From Alphaproteobacteria bacterium (GTDB taxonomy: Bacteria; Pseudomonadota; Alphaproteobacteria; Rhizobiales; BM303), in contig JAJRYE010000022.1 in the NCBI GenBank assembly GCA_024275895.1, forward strand, positions 1 through 48,602: 48,602 nucleotides of DNA, in the 5' to 3' direction. The notes under the pieces were generated by a model, which made no database searches, was not told where the DNA came from, and saw only the letters and a program-made list of their open reading frames with translations. Below, piece by piece: positions 34,030 to 41,211 of this stretch. The position numbers and the translations under genes are program-made. Position 1 is the stretch's first letter. Each line of letters opens with the position of its first letter.

Positions 34030-35219
34030 CACGCTGCCTCTCTCAGGCTGTCGGTTGTCCGGGTGCGGTAAAAATCCTGCGCCGCGGCAACGCCGGAGCC
34101 AAGAGGCACGTTCAGCCCCAGATCGGCCATGCACATCTCCGCCGTGGCAATGCCGGACAGCGCCATGACATCGGTCATGGAGCCCAGATGGCCGATGCGG
34201 AAAACCTTGCCCGCGACCTCGCCCATGCCGATCCCGTAAGCCACGCCGTATTTTTCCAGCGCATGAGTGACCAGATCAAGCGAGTTGAACCCTTCAGGAG
34301 TAACGACCGCGCTCACCGTGTCGGAATAAAGTTCGGGCGAGCGGGCGCATAAATCCATTCCCCAGGCAGCAATGGCGGCGCGCACCCCGCCGGCGATCCG
34401 GGCATGGCGGGCAAAGACATTCTCCAGCCCCTCGGCCAGCAGCATCTGGGTGGAGTGTTTCAGGCCATTGAGCAAGCCAACTGCGGGTGTAAAGGGGTAA
34501 AGACTGTTTTCGTAACTTGCCGCCATATCCCTGACATCAAAGAAGGTGCGCGGCAGTCTGGCACTGTCCAGTACCGCCATCGCCTTCGGACTGAAGCCCA
34601 AAATCGCCAGACCGGCGGGCAGCATGAAGCCCTTTTGCGACCCGGTGACGGCAATATCAACTCCCCATTCCTCCATCCTGAAATCCATCGAGGCAATGGA
34701 GCTGACGCCGTCGACATAAAGCAATGCCGGATGAGCCGCCGCATCCAGCGCAGCGCGCACGGCGGCGATATCGGATTTTACACCGGTTGCGGTTTCGTTA
34801 TGGGTGGCGAGAACCACCTTGATTTCATGTGCTGTATCGGCGCTCAGGATTTCTTCATAGCGTGCAACCGGCAGGCCCGTTCCCCACGGCGTATCGACCA
34901 CATCCATTTTAAGCCCGTGGCGCTCGCACATATCAATCCAGCGATGGCTGAACATGCCGTTGCGCGCCGCCAGAACCCGGTCGCCCGGTGACAGCGTATT
35001 GGTAATTGCCGTTTCCCAGCCGCCGGTGCCGGTGGAGGGGAAGATGAATATCTGCGCCGTTCTGGATTTCAAAATCTGTTTTACGCCGTTCAATGCAGGA
35101 TGCAGGATTTCGCCAAACAGCGCCGAGCGGTGATCAAGCGTTGGCATATCCGCCGCACGGCGCAATTCTTCCGGAATATTCGTCGGCCCGGGGATGAAGA
35201 CGGGGTTTTGGAAGCTCAT
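34029..35219 (-). CDS. bhcA: L-aspartate:glyoxylate aminotransferase
   Basis: 396 aa of the class V (serine-glyoxylate/alanine-glyoxylate) aminotransferase group. FIPGPTNIPEELR (8-20), the STGTGGWE motif, the YVDGVSSI aspartate region (about 168-175) and the PLP lysine Lys196 (TGSQKGFML) are visible. In the beta-hydroxyaspartate cycle it transaminates glyoxylate with L-aspartate to glycine and oxaloacetate. First gene of bhcABCD and divergent from the IclR regulator. ATG 35219 is preferred, with AAGGTG 8 bases upstream; a TTG at 35237 is an in-frame alternative. Confidence 0.92.
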   Translation of the reverse strand: MSFQNPVFIPGPTNIPEELRRAADMPTLDHRSALFGEILHPALNGVKQILKSRTAQIFIFPSTGTGGWETAITNTLSPGDRVLAARNGMFSHRWIDMCERHGLKMDVVDTPWGTGLPVARYEEILSADTAHEIKVVLATHNETATGVKSDIAAVRAALDAAAHPALLYVDGVSSIASMDFRMEEWGVDIAVTGSQKGFMLPAGLAILGFSPKAMAVLDSARLPRTFFDVRDMAASYENSLYPFTPAVGLLNGLKHSTQMLLAEGLENVFARHARIAGGVRAAIAAWGMDLCARSPELYSDTVSAVVTPEGFNSLDLVTHALEKYGVAYGIGMGEVAGKVFRIGHLGSMTDVMALSGIATAEMCMADLGLNVPLGSGVAAAQDFYRTRTTDSLREAA

Positions 35220-35271
35220 TTTGCACACCTTGTTCAAATTGTTTCTATATTTTCAACCAGACGGCAAGCCA

Positions 35272-35325
35272 TTTCAATTTTTTTGAAAACTTTTTTCATA
35301 ATTGCATTTGTTGAATATTATTCAA
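35272..35325. promoter_or_regulatory. Candidate BhcR operators in bhcA-bhcR divergent region
   Basis: The 186-base gap 35220-35405 is strikingly AT-rich compared with its surroundings. It holds TTGAATA-T-TATTCAA (35311-35325), a perfect 15-bp palindrome, and TTTCAA-N5-TTGAAA (35272-35288), a second dyad 53 bases upstream of bhcA. Either or both could bind the IclR-type regulator encoded next door. No experiment supports this; it rests on symmetry and position. Confidence 0.5.
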
Positions 35326-35405
35326 TTTATTCATTTGGTTACCATTTTTCATTGTGTGAAACGTTTTTTTATATTACCCCTGTGAGAGGGAAACAGGATA
35401 TCGAA

Positions 35406-36203
35406 ATGACACAATCAAAAAAGCGCCTGCGCGGCCGGCCAAAAGCCTTTTACGACAAAAGCGCCCAGAACAGGATCAGGGCGGTTGAGCGCGGACTGGA
35501 CGTTCTGGATTGCCTCGCGGAGCAAAACGGTCTGACCCTGACGCAAATTGCCGAGGCGCTGGGCCAGTCGCCCGCGACGATCTACCGGGTTCTGTCAACC
35601 TTTGAGGCCCGGCAGGTGGTGGAAATGGATCCCGCCTCCCAGGAATGGTTCATCGGCCCGGCAAGTTTTCGCCTTGGTTCGGCCTTTTTGCGCCGTACCG
35701 GCGTGATTGAACGCGCCCGTCCGGTGATGCGCGAGTTGATGGAGCAAACCGGGGAGACGGCCAATCTGGGGATGGAGGTTTCAGGCGAGGTCATGTTTAT
35801 CAGCCAGGTGGAAACGCATGCGAATATCCGCGCCTTTTTTCCACCAGGAGCAACATCGCCCCTGCATGCCTCGGGGATCGGAAAAGTCCTGCTGGCCCAT
35901 GCCGAACCCACCAGAATTGAAAACTACCTCGCCCGCAAAAACCTGGAATCCTTTACCGGCAATACCCTGTCAGATCGCGAATTGCTGCGAACCGAACTTG
36001 TCAGGGTAAAGGCTCAGGGCTATGCCTTTGATAATGAAGAAAAAAGCAAAGGCATGCGCTGTGTCGCCGCGCCCATTTTCAATTTCTACGGCGAGGTTAT
36101 TGCGGGGATATCCATATCGGGGCCCTCCATCCGCCTGTCACTTGATCGCATCGGGCCTGTCAGCGAAATGGTAATGAAAAAGGCCGCCTTGCTGTCCGGG
36201 TAA
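35406..36203 (+). CDS. bhcR: IclR-family regulator of the bhc cluster
   Basis: 265 aa. The N-terminal winged helix (about 25-85: VERGLDVLDCLAEQNGLTLTQIAEALG in two parts, then SPATIYRVLSTF) is followed by an IclR effector domain (about 95-262) ending in the usual IAGISISGPSIRLS strand. Divergent from bhcABCD in the arrangement known for BhcR, the glyoxylate-responsive regulator of the beta-hydroxyaspartate cycle. The start at 35406 has AGGA about 7 bases upstream; the open frame further upstream crosses the promoter region. Confidence 0.9.
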   Translation: MTQSKKRLRGRPKAFYDKSAQNRIRAVERGLDVLDCLAEQNGLTLTQIAEALGQSPATIYRVLSTFEARQVVEMDPASQEWFIGPASFRLGSAFLRRTGVIERARPVMRELMEQTGETANLGMEVSGEVMFISQVETHANIRAFFPPGATSPLHASGIGKVLLAHAEPTRIENYLARKNLESFTGNTLSDRELLRTELVRVKAQGYAFDNEEKSKGMRCVAAPIFNFYGEVIAGISISGPSIRLSLDRIGPVSEMVMKKAALLSG

Positions 36204-36287
36204 AAACCGGTCAAAGGCTTCAATCCAGCCATGAAAGACGCTATCTTCCAACTGCGCCATGGCGTATTGGACAAGGAACACCGCCAA

Positions 36288-37187
36288 ATGACAAAGCATC
36301 CGTGCAATTCCCCGCCGCCTTACTCCAAAGACCTTGCCCGGCGGGTTGAGGCGCTGGTTGAAAGCGAACCTTACCGGCTGGCGACAAATGATCCGGATTT
36401 TCTTGAACAGGATGATTTGCGCCCGGTGCGGCTTCAGCTTGAATATCTCAAAACCGAAACCGCCATGCGCCGGCACGGCATCCGCTCCACCATAATCGTC
36501 TTTGGCAGCGCCCGCCTGCGCTCAAAAGAGCAGCTTGAGGCCGGGATTGCGGCTCTGGACGCCGAATTGCAAAAAACGCCCGAATTGCAAAAAACGCCCC
36601 GGAACGCTGAATTGCAGGCCAGCAAGGAGGAGCTTGGCAAACGACGGGCCTATGCCAAATATTATGATGAGGCGCGAAAATTCTCCTTCACGGTTTCGCA
36701 GCGAATTCAACGCGAAGGCCGCTGCGATTTTGTTGTCATAACCGGCGGCGGGCCGGGCATCATGGAAGCAGCCAACAGGGGCGCGGATGACGCCGGGGCG
36801 CGGTCCATCGGCCTCAATATCGATCTGCCGCGCGAGCAGGTCCCCAATCCCTATATCTCGCCCGAGCTTTGTTTCCAGTTCCGCTATTTCGCCTTGCGCA
36901 AACTGCATTTTCTCATGCGGGCCAGGGCGCTTGTGGCGTTTCCGGGCGGCTTTGGCACCCTGGACGAGCTGTTTGAGGTTTTAACCCTCGTGCAGACAAA
37001 AAAGGTCTCTCCCCTGCCCATTGTCCTGATCGGCAAGGCGTATTGGTCGCGGGTGGTTGATTTTGAGTTTCTCGCCGAAGAAGGCTTTATCAGCCGCGAT
37101 GATCTGGGGCTTTTCACCATTGTGGAAACCGCCGATGCGGCGGTGGAGTTTATCCGTGATTTTTATGACGGCAAGCCACCGCAATAA
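36288..37187 (+). CDS. LOG-family (lysine decarboxylase-like Rossmann) protein
   Basis: 299 aa. The two LOG motifs are present: GGGPGIMEAANRGA and the catalytic PGGFGTLDE. LOG proteins are nucleoside-5'-monophosphate phosphoribohydrolases; the bacterial members with this longer N-terminus also act on purine nucleotides, so the true substrate here is open. ATG 36288 is preferred, with AAGGA about 9 bases upstream, over ATG 36231, which lacks a site. An in-frame 18-bp tandem duplication (36563-36598) adds six residues, giving ELQKTPELQKTP in a predicted helical linker. It is followed 20 bases later by the MBL gene. Confidence 0.9.
   Translation: MTKHPCNSPPPYSKDLARRVEALVESEPYRLATNDPDFLEQDDLRPVRLQLEYLKTETAMRRHGIRSTIIVFGSARLRSKEQLEAGIAALDAELQKTPELQKTPRNAELQASKEELGKRRAYAKYYDEARKFSFTVSQRIQREGRCDFVVITGGGPGIMEAANRGADDAGARSIGLNIDLPREQVPNPYISPELCFQFRYFALRKLHFLMRARALVAFPGGFGTLDELFEVLTLVQTKKVSPLPIVLIGKAYWSRVVDFEFLAEEGFISRDDLGLFTIVETADAAVEFIRDFYDGKPPQ
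36563..36598 (+). repeat. 18-bp in-frame tandem duplication
   Basis: CGAATTGCAAAAAACGCC occurs twice with no spacer inside the LOG-family gene (36563-36580, 36581-36598). The copies are identical, which points to a recent slippage event; length 18 keeps the reading frame. Confidence 0.85.
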
Positions 37188-37207
37188 ATCAGGCAAAAAG
37201 GTACGTG

Positions 37208-38617
37208 ATGGGTAATGAACAGGGAATTACCGTCTCCTTTTTAGGCGCGGCGGGCGAGGTTACCGGCTCGTGTTATCTCATTGAAGGGCCGGGCATCCGC
37301 TTTCTGGTTGATTGCGGCATGTTTCAGGGCGGCAGGGAGGCGGATGGCAAGAACCGCGCCAGATTTGCCTTCAAGCCGCAGGATATTGATTTTATGGTTT
37401 TGACCCATGCCCATATTGACCATAGCGGGCTAATTCCAAAACTGTGCCGGGACGGCTTTGAAGGGCCGGTCTATACCACCGGGGCCACCACCGAGTTGCT
37501 CTCTATCATGCTGCGCGATTCGGCGCATATTCATGAAAAAGCAGCCGAGCTCACCAATAAACGGCATAAAAATCACGGCCGGATCGCAAAACCGCTTTAT
37601 ACCATGGCGGATGCGGAGAAATCCCTGTTGCAGATTGTGCCAAAGCCCTATGACAAAGTCTTCAGGCCGCAAGAAAATATCAAGATACGCATGCGTGACG
37701 CCGGGCATATTCTGGGCTCGGCGATAGTGGAAATCTGGATCAGGAGCGGCGATGGCAAGCGCAAAATCGTCTTCTCGGGCGATCTTGGCCAGCCCGGCAG
37801 GGCGATCTTGCGTGATCCGGCCCTTATCCGCAAAACCGATTATCTGGTTGTTGAATCCACCTATGGCGACCGGCTGCACAAGGCCCTGACGCCCTCACTT
37901 GACGAGCTTGTCGAGGTTATCAATACGACAATCGTTCACGGCAAGGGGAATATCATCGTTCCGGCCTTTGCCGTGGGCCGCAGCCAGGAGCTGATTTACT
38001 ATCTCTATGACCTGACCCGGCTTGGGCGGGTGAAAAACCTTACCGTTTTTCTCGATTCGCCAATGGCGCAAAGCGTTACCGAACTGACCCGGCGTCATGT
38101 CGAGCTGTTTGACAAGGAAGCAAAAAAACTGGTCGCATGGCATTCGCATACGGGGGGTGAGCTGAATCTCAGATTTACCCGTAGCGTTGAAGAATCAAAG
38201 GCAATAAACGAAATTCGCTCCGGCGCCATTATCATGTCGGCAAGCGGCATGTGCACGGCGGGCCGAATCCTGCATCACCTCAGGCACGGGCTGGGCCGGC
38301 GCGGGAATACGGTTCTTATCACCGGTTATCAGGCGCAGGGCACTTTGGGCCGCCGCCTTGTGGACGGCGCCGCACATGTCAGGATTTTTGGCGAGGACAT
38401 AGCCGTCAGGGCCCGGATCAGCACAATCGGCGGCTTTTCCGCCCATGCGGATCAAAAGGCGATACTGCATTGGCTGGAGGGATTTGAAACCGCGCCGCGC
38501 CGGGTGTTTGTCACCCATGGTGAGGTGAAGGCGTCCTCGGCTTTATCACAGATCATCAGCAACCGGCTCGGCTGGCGGGTGCTCATACCTGAAAGAGGTC
38601 AAAGCGCCCGGATTTGA
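37208..38617 (+). CDS. MBL-fold / beta-CASP RNA-processing type metallohydrolase
   Basis: 469 aa. The metallo-beta-lactamase zinc motif HAHIDHSG, AGHILGS and FSGDLG are followed by beta-CASP elements: ESTYGDR, VPAFAVGRSQE, the middle GAIIMSASGMCTAGR, and the closing GGFSAHADQ and VTHGEVKAS. This is the CPSF73/YsiA-like nuclease layout; bacterial members are thought to be RNases, but direct evidence is limited. The ATG at 37208 has AAGG upstream; a GTG one codon earlier is also possible. The TGA stop lies inside a hairpin. Confidence 0.92.
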   Translation: MGNEQGITVSFLGAAGEVTGSCYLIEGPGIRFLVDCGMFQGGREADGKNRARFAFKPQDIDFMVLTHAHIDHSGLIPKLCRDGFEGPVYTTGATTELLSIMLRDSAHIHEKAAELTNKRHKNHGRIAKPLYTMADAEKSLLQIVPKPYDKVFRPQENIKIRMRDAGHILGSAIVEIWIRSGDGKRKIVFSGDLGQPGRAILRDPALIRKTDYLVVESTYGDRLHKALTPSLDELVEVINTTIVHGKGNIIVPAFAVGRSQELIYYLYDLTRLGRVKNLTVFLDSPMAQSVTELTRRHVELFDKEAKKLVAWHSHTGGELNLRFTRSVEESKAINEIRSGAIIMSASGMCTAGRILHHLRHGLGRRGNTVLITGYQAQGTLGRRLVDGAAHVRIFGEDIAVRARISTIGGFSAHADQKAILHWLEGFETAPRRVFVTHGEVKASSALSQIISNRLGWRVLIPERGQSARI

Positions 38618-38634
38618 TTCCATCAAAACCGGGC
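38606..38634 (+). terminator. Hairpin at the end of the MBL gene (short repeat-like palindrome)
   Basis: GCCCGG-ATTTGAT and ATCAAAA-CCGGGC pair around TCC with one mismatch, followed by TTT. The stop codon (38615-38617) lies in the left arm. The TTTGAT/ATCAAAACCGG core resembles the inner hairpin of the repeat at 23177-23280, so it may be a solo fragment of the same repeat family serving as terminator. Confidence 0.55.
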
Positions 38635-38689
38635 TTTAGTCACGATTGCCATTGCCATCATGTCAGTCCCGCAAGGTGAAGGGGAGTGC

Positions 38690-39223
38690 TCAGGGTTTTT
38701 TCCACGGGAAATATTTCCTTGTGTTCACAAGCTCTCCGGTGAGGGGCGAGAAATAGGCCAGAATGCGCCGGTTGTCGCGGTCAATGGCGTGCACTTCATA
38801 ATAAGAGCCGATGACGCTGATGCCGCGGACATCCATTTTCATGTCTTGCGCTTTCTTGTAGATATGCTCAACGCCAAGCCATTGCCCGGGAAGTTCCATT
38901 TCATCCATGCAAACCGGCTTGCCGGCGGGGCCAAGCTGCTTTGGCCGGTCCCTTGTCTGGACGATATTACCGTCCACCGGGTCAACAAACGCCAGAACCG
39001 GGCGTCCGTATCTGTTACAGGCGCGAACTTCAAAATAAGAACCCACAACATAGATGTTCTGGATGCTCATCCCGGCCTCCTGCACTTTCTTGACGGCAAC
39101 ATTCGCGCTCATCCAGCGCGCCAGAGGCGACGGGGCGCAATCCTTGCCGCCTTCGAAAGCCATTGCCGGCGGCGAGAGGGTGATCGCGGCGAGCGCCGCG
39201 ATCACAAATCTGGTTTTCATCAT
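38690..39223 (-). CDS. Exported protein with two PepSY-like repeats
   Basis: 177 aa. Signal peptide of about 22 residues (ending PAMA-F). Two PepSY-like modules follow: VAVKKVQEAGMSIQNIYVVG with YFEVRACNRYGRPVLAFVDP (about 42-86), and KAQDMKMDVRGISVIGSYYE with DRDNRRILAYFSPLTGELV (about 123-168). Four Cys are present (two near the N-terminal half). PepSY proteins are often found beside OmpR-type two-component systems and haem or iron-reducing membrane proteins; no enzymatic activity is known. It lies 51 bases downstream of the Asp/His-rich gene and is probably cotranscribed with it. Confidence 0.8.
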   Translation of the reverse strand: MMKTRFVIAALAAITLSPPAMAFEGGKDCAPSPLARWMSANVAVKKVQEAGMSIQNIYVVGSYFEVRACNRYGRPVLAFVDPVDGNIVQTRDRPKQLGPAGKPVCMDEMELPGQWLGVEHIYKKAQDMKMDVRGISVIGSYYEVHAIDRDNRRILAYFSPLTGELVNTRKYFPWKKP

Positions 39224-39274
39224 TTGACAGGCCTTTATATTGTTCTTCCTTTTGCAAAAGAACGGTTTGCGCTC

Positions 39275-39727
39275 CTACATGCCCGTGGTAGGCGCGGCGG
39301 TGGAGGCGGTTCCGGTTGCAGAGGCGGCGGCCGTACGCTTGGTGCGCATTACATAATCCCGGTCAAACCGGTTGGCCTTGCGGTTGTATTCACCGCGCTC
39401 ATGGCTGCTGTGCTTGGTGCGGCTGCTGTATTTCTTGCCATCATCATCGCGATCATGTTCGCGGCTGCTGTCGCGGTCACGGTCTCCATATCCGTCATCG
39501 TCATGGCTGTCACGGCCGTCACGGCTGTCGCTGCTGTCATGGCCCGCGCCATCATCACGGCCCGTATCGTCATCACGGCCATTATCATGATCATTTGAGT
39601 TGCTCCCGCCTTGTTCGGCGCCGCCATTGCCGCCATGATCATCATTATCGCTATCGGCATAAGCCGGCATGGCAAGGCTTGCGGCAAGAAGGGCGGCGGC
39701 AAAACCCAATACGGTTTTATTCATCAT
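39275..39727 (-). CDS. Exported Asp/His/Ser-rich low-complexity protein
   Basis: 150 aa with a clear signal peptide (about residues 1-24, ending PAYA-D). A strongly acidic, Asp/His/Gly/Ser-rich stretch of about 80 residues follows (for example SDNDDHGGNGG, DGRDSHDDDGYGDRDRD), then a basic tail and a Thr/Ala-rich end. No known domain. The composition suggests binding of cations (Ca, Mg, Cu, Ni) in the periplasm, which would suit the adjacent PepSY and two-component genes. The long plus-strand frames opposite are shadows of the repeats. ATG 39727 is preceded by AAGGA. Confidence 0.7.
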   Translation of the reverse strand: MMNKTVLGFAAALLAASLAMPAYADSDNDDHGGNGGAEQGGSNSNDHDNGRDDDTGRDDGAGHDSSDSRDGRDSHDDDGYGDRDRDSSREHDRDDDGKKYSSRTKHSSHERGEYNRKANRFDRDYVMRTKRTAAASATGTASTAAPTTGM

Positions 39728-39830
39728 CTGGTATTCCTTGTCTTTATCTGTTTTATATGGGCGCGTTCTTTTTGATGAACGCGATGATGGCAATCTACAG
39801 ACACCGGTCTTTAGCCATGCTGAAAACGGA

Positions 39831-39847
39831 TTTAAGGTTAGGTTCAG
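39831..39847 (-). promoter_or_regulatory. PmrA-like box in divergent region 39728-39934
   Basis: TTTAAG-N5-GTTCAG (spacing TTAAG-N6-TTCAG) gives two hexamers 11 bp apart, the direct-repeat form bound by PmrA/QseB-type OmpR regulators. It lies in the 207-base gap between the Asp/His-rich and PepSY genes, and a closely similar box is at 43709-43725. Likely bound by the regulator at 40543-41211. Confidence 0.5.
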
Positions 39848-39934
39848 CTTGAAAGGTTCAAAATGCGGGCAGGTATCAAGCTCCGAGCCTGCCCCCACAT
39901 GATTGTTGTATGAGCGCAGGTAGAAATCCGATCC

Positions 39935-40528
39935 ATGTCATCACTTTGTTCACACAATAGGAACAACCGGCCGGGAGGAAGAACGGCGGCCGCGGTGATG
40001 TTGCTCCTCGCGGGCCTGATGATTTCCGCCCCGGCCCGTGCGGACAGCGACGATCATGTCTCGGCCACAATCGCAGAAAAGAAAGCGGCGGTTCCCCTTA
40101 AAAAAGTGATCCGGAAAATCCGCAGGACATATGGCGGGCGGCTGCTCAAGGTCAAGCTTGAAAAAGAGCGCATTGGCCGCAAATACGTCCTCATCTATGA
40201 AGCCAAGGTCCTGATGTCCGACGGCGCGGTGCTGAAGCTTTATTATGACGCGAAAAATATGAAACTTCTGAAACGCAAGGGCCGCTATAAAAAACGCAAG
40301 CCCCGAAAATGGTCTGGATTCTTTTCCAGATTCGGGAACCAGACCCGCGGTGAAAATAATGGCGGCGCTGGTGGCAACGGCGGAAGCGCCGGCGGAGGTG
40401 ATGATAAGGGTGATGACGGACATGATGGCGGCGGTGACAGCGACGGACATGATGGCGGCGGTGACAGCGACGGAGAGGGGGGAGGCGGTGACAGCGACGG
40501 AGAGGGTGGAGGCGGCGGCCATGATTAG
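39935..40528 (+). CDS. Exported PepSY-like protein with Gly/Asp repeat tail
   Basis: 197 aa. N-terminal hydrophobic signal (about 18-36, ending APARA-D). A single PepSY-like module follows (about 50-112: PLKKVIRKIRRTYGGRLLKV, YEAKVLMSDGAVLKLYYDAK), then a basic linker (KRKGRYKKRKPRK) and a Gly/Asp/Ser-rich tail (about 138-197) made partly of nine-residue repeats of the type DGHDGGGDS. The response-regulator gene starts 14 bases later, so it probably leads the operon with the two-component system. The PepSY module may sense or bind a metal or peptide in the periplasm; the exact job is unknown. Confidence 0.75.
   Translation: MSSLCSHNRNNRPGGRTAAAVMLLLAGLMISAPARADSDDHVSATIAEKKAAVPLKKVIRKIRRTYGGRLLKVKLEKERIGRKYVLIYEAKVLMSDGAVLKLYYDAKNMKLLKRKGRYKKRKPRKWSGFFSRFGNQTRGENNGGAGGNGGSAGGGDDKGDDGHDGGGDSDGHDGGGDSDGEGGGGDSDGEGGGGGHD
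40415..40520 (+). repeat. 27-bp tandem repeats encoding the Gly/Asp-rich tail
   Basis: Two identical 27-bp units (40415-40441, 40442-40468) are followed by a diverged unit (40469-40495) and a partial fourth. All keep frame and encode nine-residue units such as DGHDGGGDS. Copy number is likely to vary between strains. Confidence 0.8.
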
Positions 40529-40542
40529 AGCGGGGGGCGATA

Positions 40543-41211
40543 TTGAGAATTCTCGTTGTTGAAGATGACCATCATATCGCACGCCAGATTGAGGCGGTTC
40601 TGCGCAAGGCCGGCTATGCCGTCGATGTTGCGCATGATGGCGAAGAGGGCGATTTTCTGGGAGAAACGGAGCCCTATGACGCCATCGTCCTCGATCTTGG
40701 CTTGCCCCTGATGGACGGGCTGAGCGTCTTGCGCAGCTGGCGGGACGAGGGGCGCGATATGCCGGTTCTTATCCTGACCGCGCGCAGCACCTGGCGCGAT
40801 ACCGTGGCCGGGCTCAGGGGCGGCGCCGATGATTATGTCGCCAAGCCGTTTGAGCTGGAAGAATTGCTGGCGCGCATTGAAGCCCTGATCCGGCGCTCCT
40901 CGGGACATGCCAGTCCGGTGATGCGCTGCGGCGGCATTGAACTTGATACCGCAAATGGCCGCGTTACCCATGATGGCGATCTTGTCGAGTTGACGGCGCT
41001 GGAATACCGCACCTTGTCCTATCTGATCCATCATCAGGGAAACATCATTTCCAAGACGGAACTGACCGAGCATATTTACGGACAGGATTTTGACCGCGAT
41101 TCCAATGTAATTGAAGTGCTTATCAACCGGCTGCGCAAAAAGCTGAAACCTGAACTGATCAGGACCCGCCGCGGCCTGGGCTATCAACTGGTCCCGCCCG
41201 ATGCCGCCTGA
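40543..41211 (+). CDS. OmpR-family response regulator (PmrA/QseB-like)
   Basis: 222 aa. Receiver domain with acidic residues Glu7/Asp8/Asp9, phosphoacceptor Asp51 (AIVLDLGLP), Thr79 and Lys101 (YVAKPF). A C-terminal winged helix follows (about 125-218: VELTALEYRTLSYLIHH, VIEVLINRLRKKL, RTRRGLGYQL). The start is TTG at 40543 with a GGGGGG site about 5 bases upstream; no better ATG exists. It overlaps the kinase gene by 11 bases. The PmrA-like boxes before the exported-protein genes and the b561 gene are its likely targets. Confidence 0.92.
   Translation: MRILVVEDDHHIARQIEAVLRKAGYAVDVAHDGEEGDFLGETEPYDAIVLDLGLPLMDGLSVLRSWRDEGRDMPVLILTARSTWRDTVAGLRGGADDYVAKPFELEELLARIEALIRRSSGHASPVMRCGGIELDTANGRVTHDGDLVELTALEYRTLSYLIHHQGNIISKTELTEHIYGQDFDRDSNVIEVLINRLRKKLKPELIRTRRGLGYQLVPPDAA

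Noticed and set aside
38660-39852. Long plus-strand ORFs (312 and 178 codons) opposite the PepSY and Asp/His-rich genes
   Set aside because: Composition (His/Cys/Arg or Ala/Ile/Val runs) is the antisense of acidic repeat codons; the minus-strand ORFs have signal peptides and ribosome sites.
40415-40520. Possible CRISPR array
   Set aside because: The 27-bp units are directly adjacent, lack spacers and are in-frame coding repeats.
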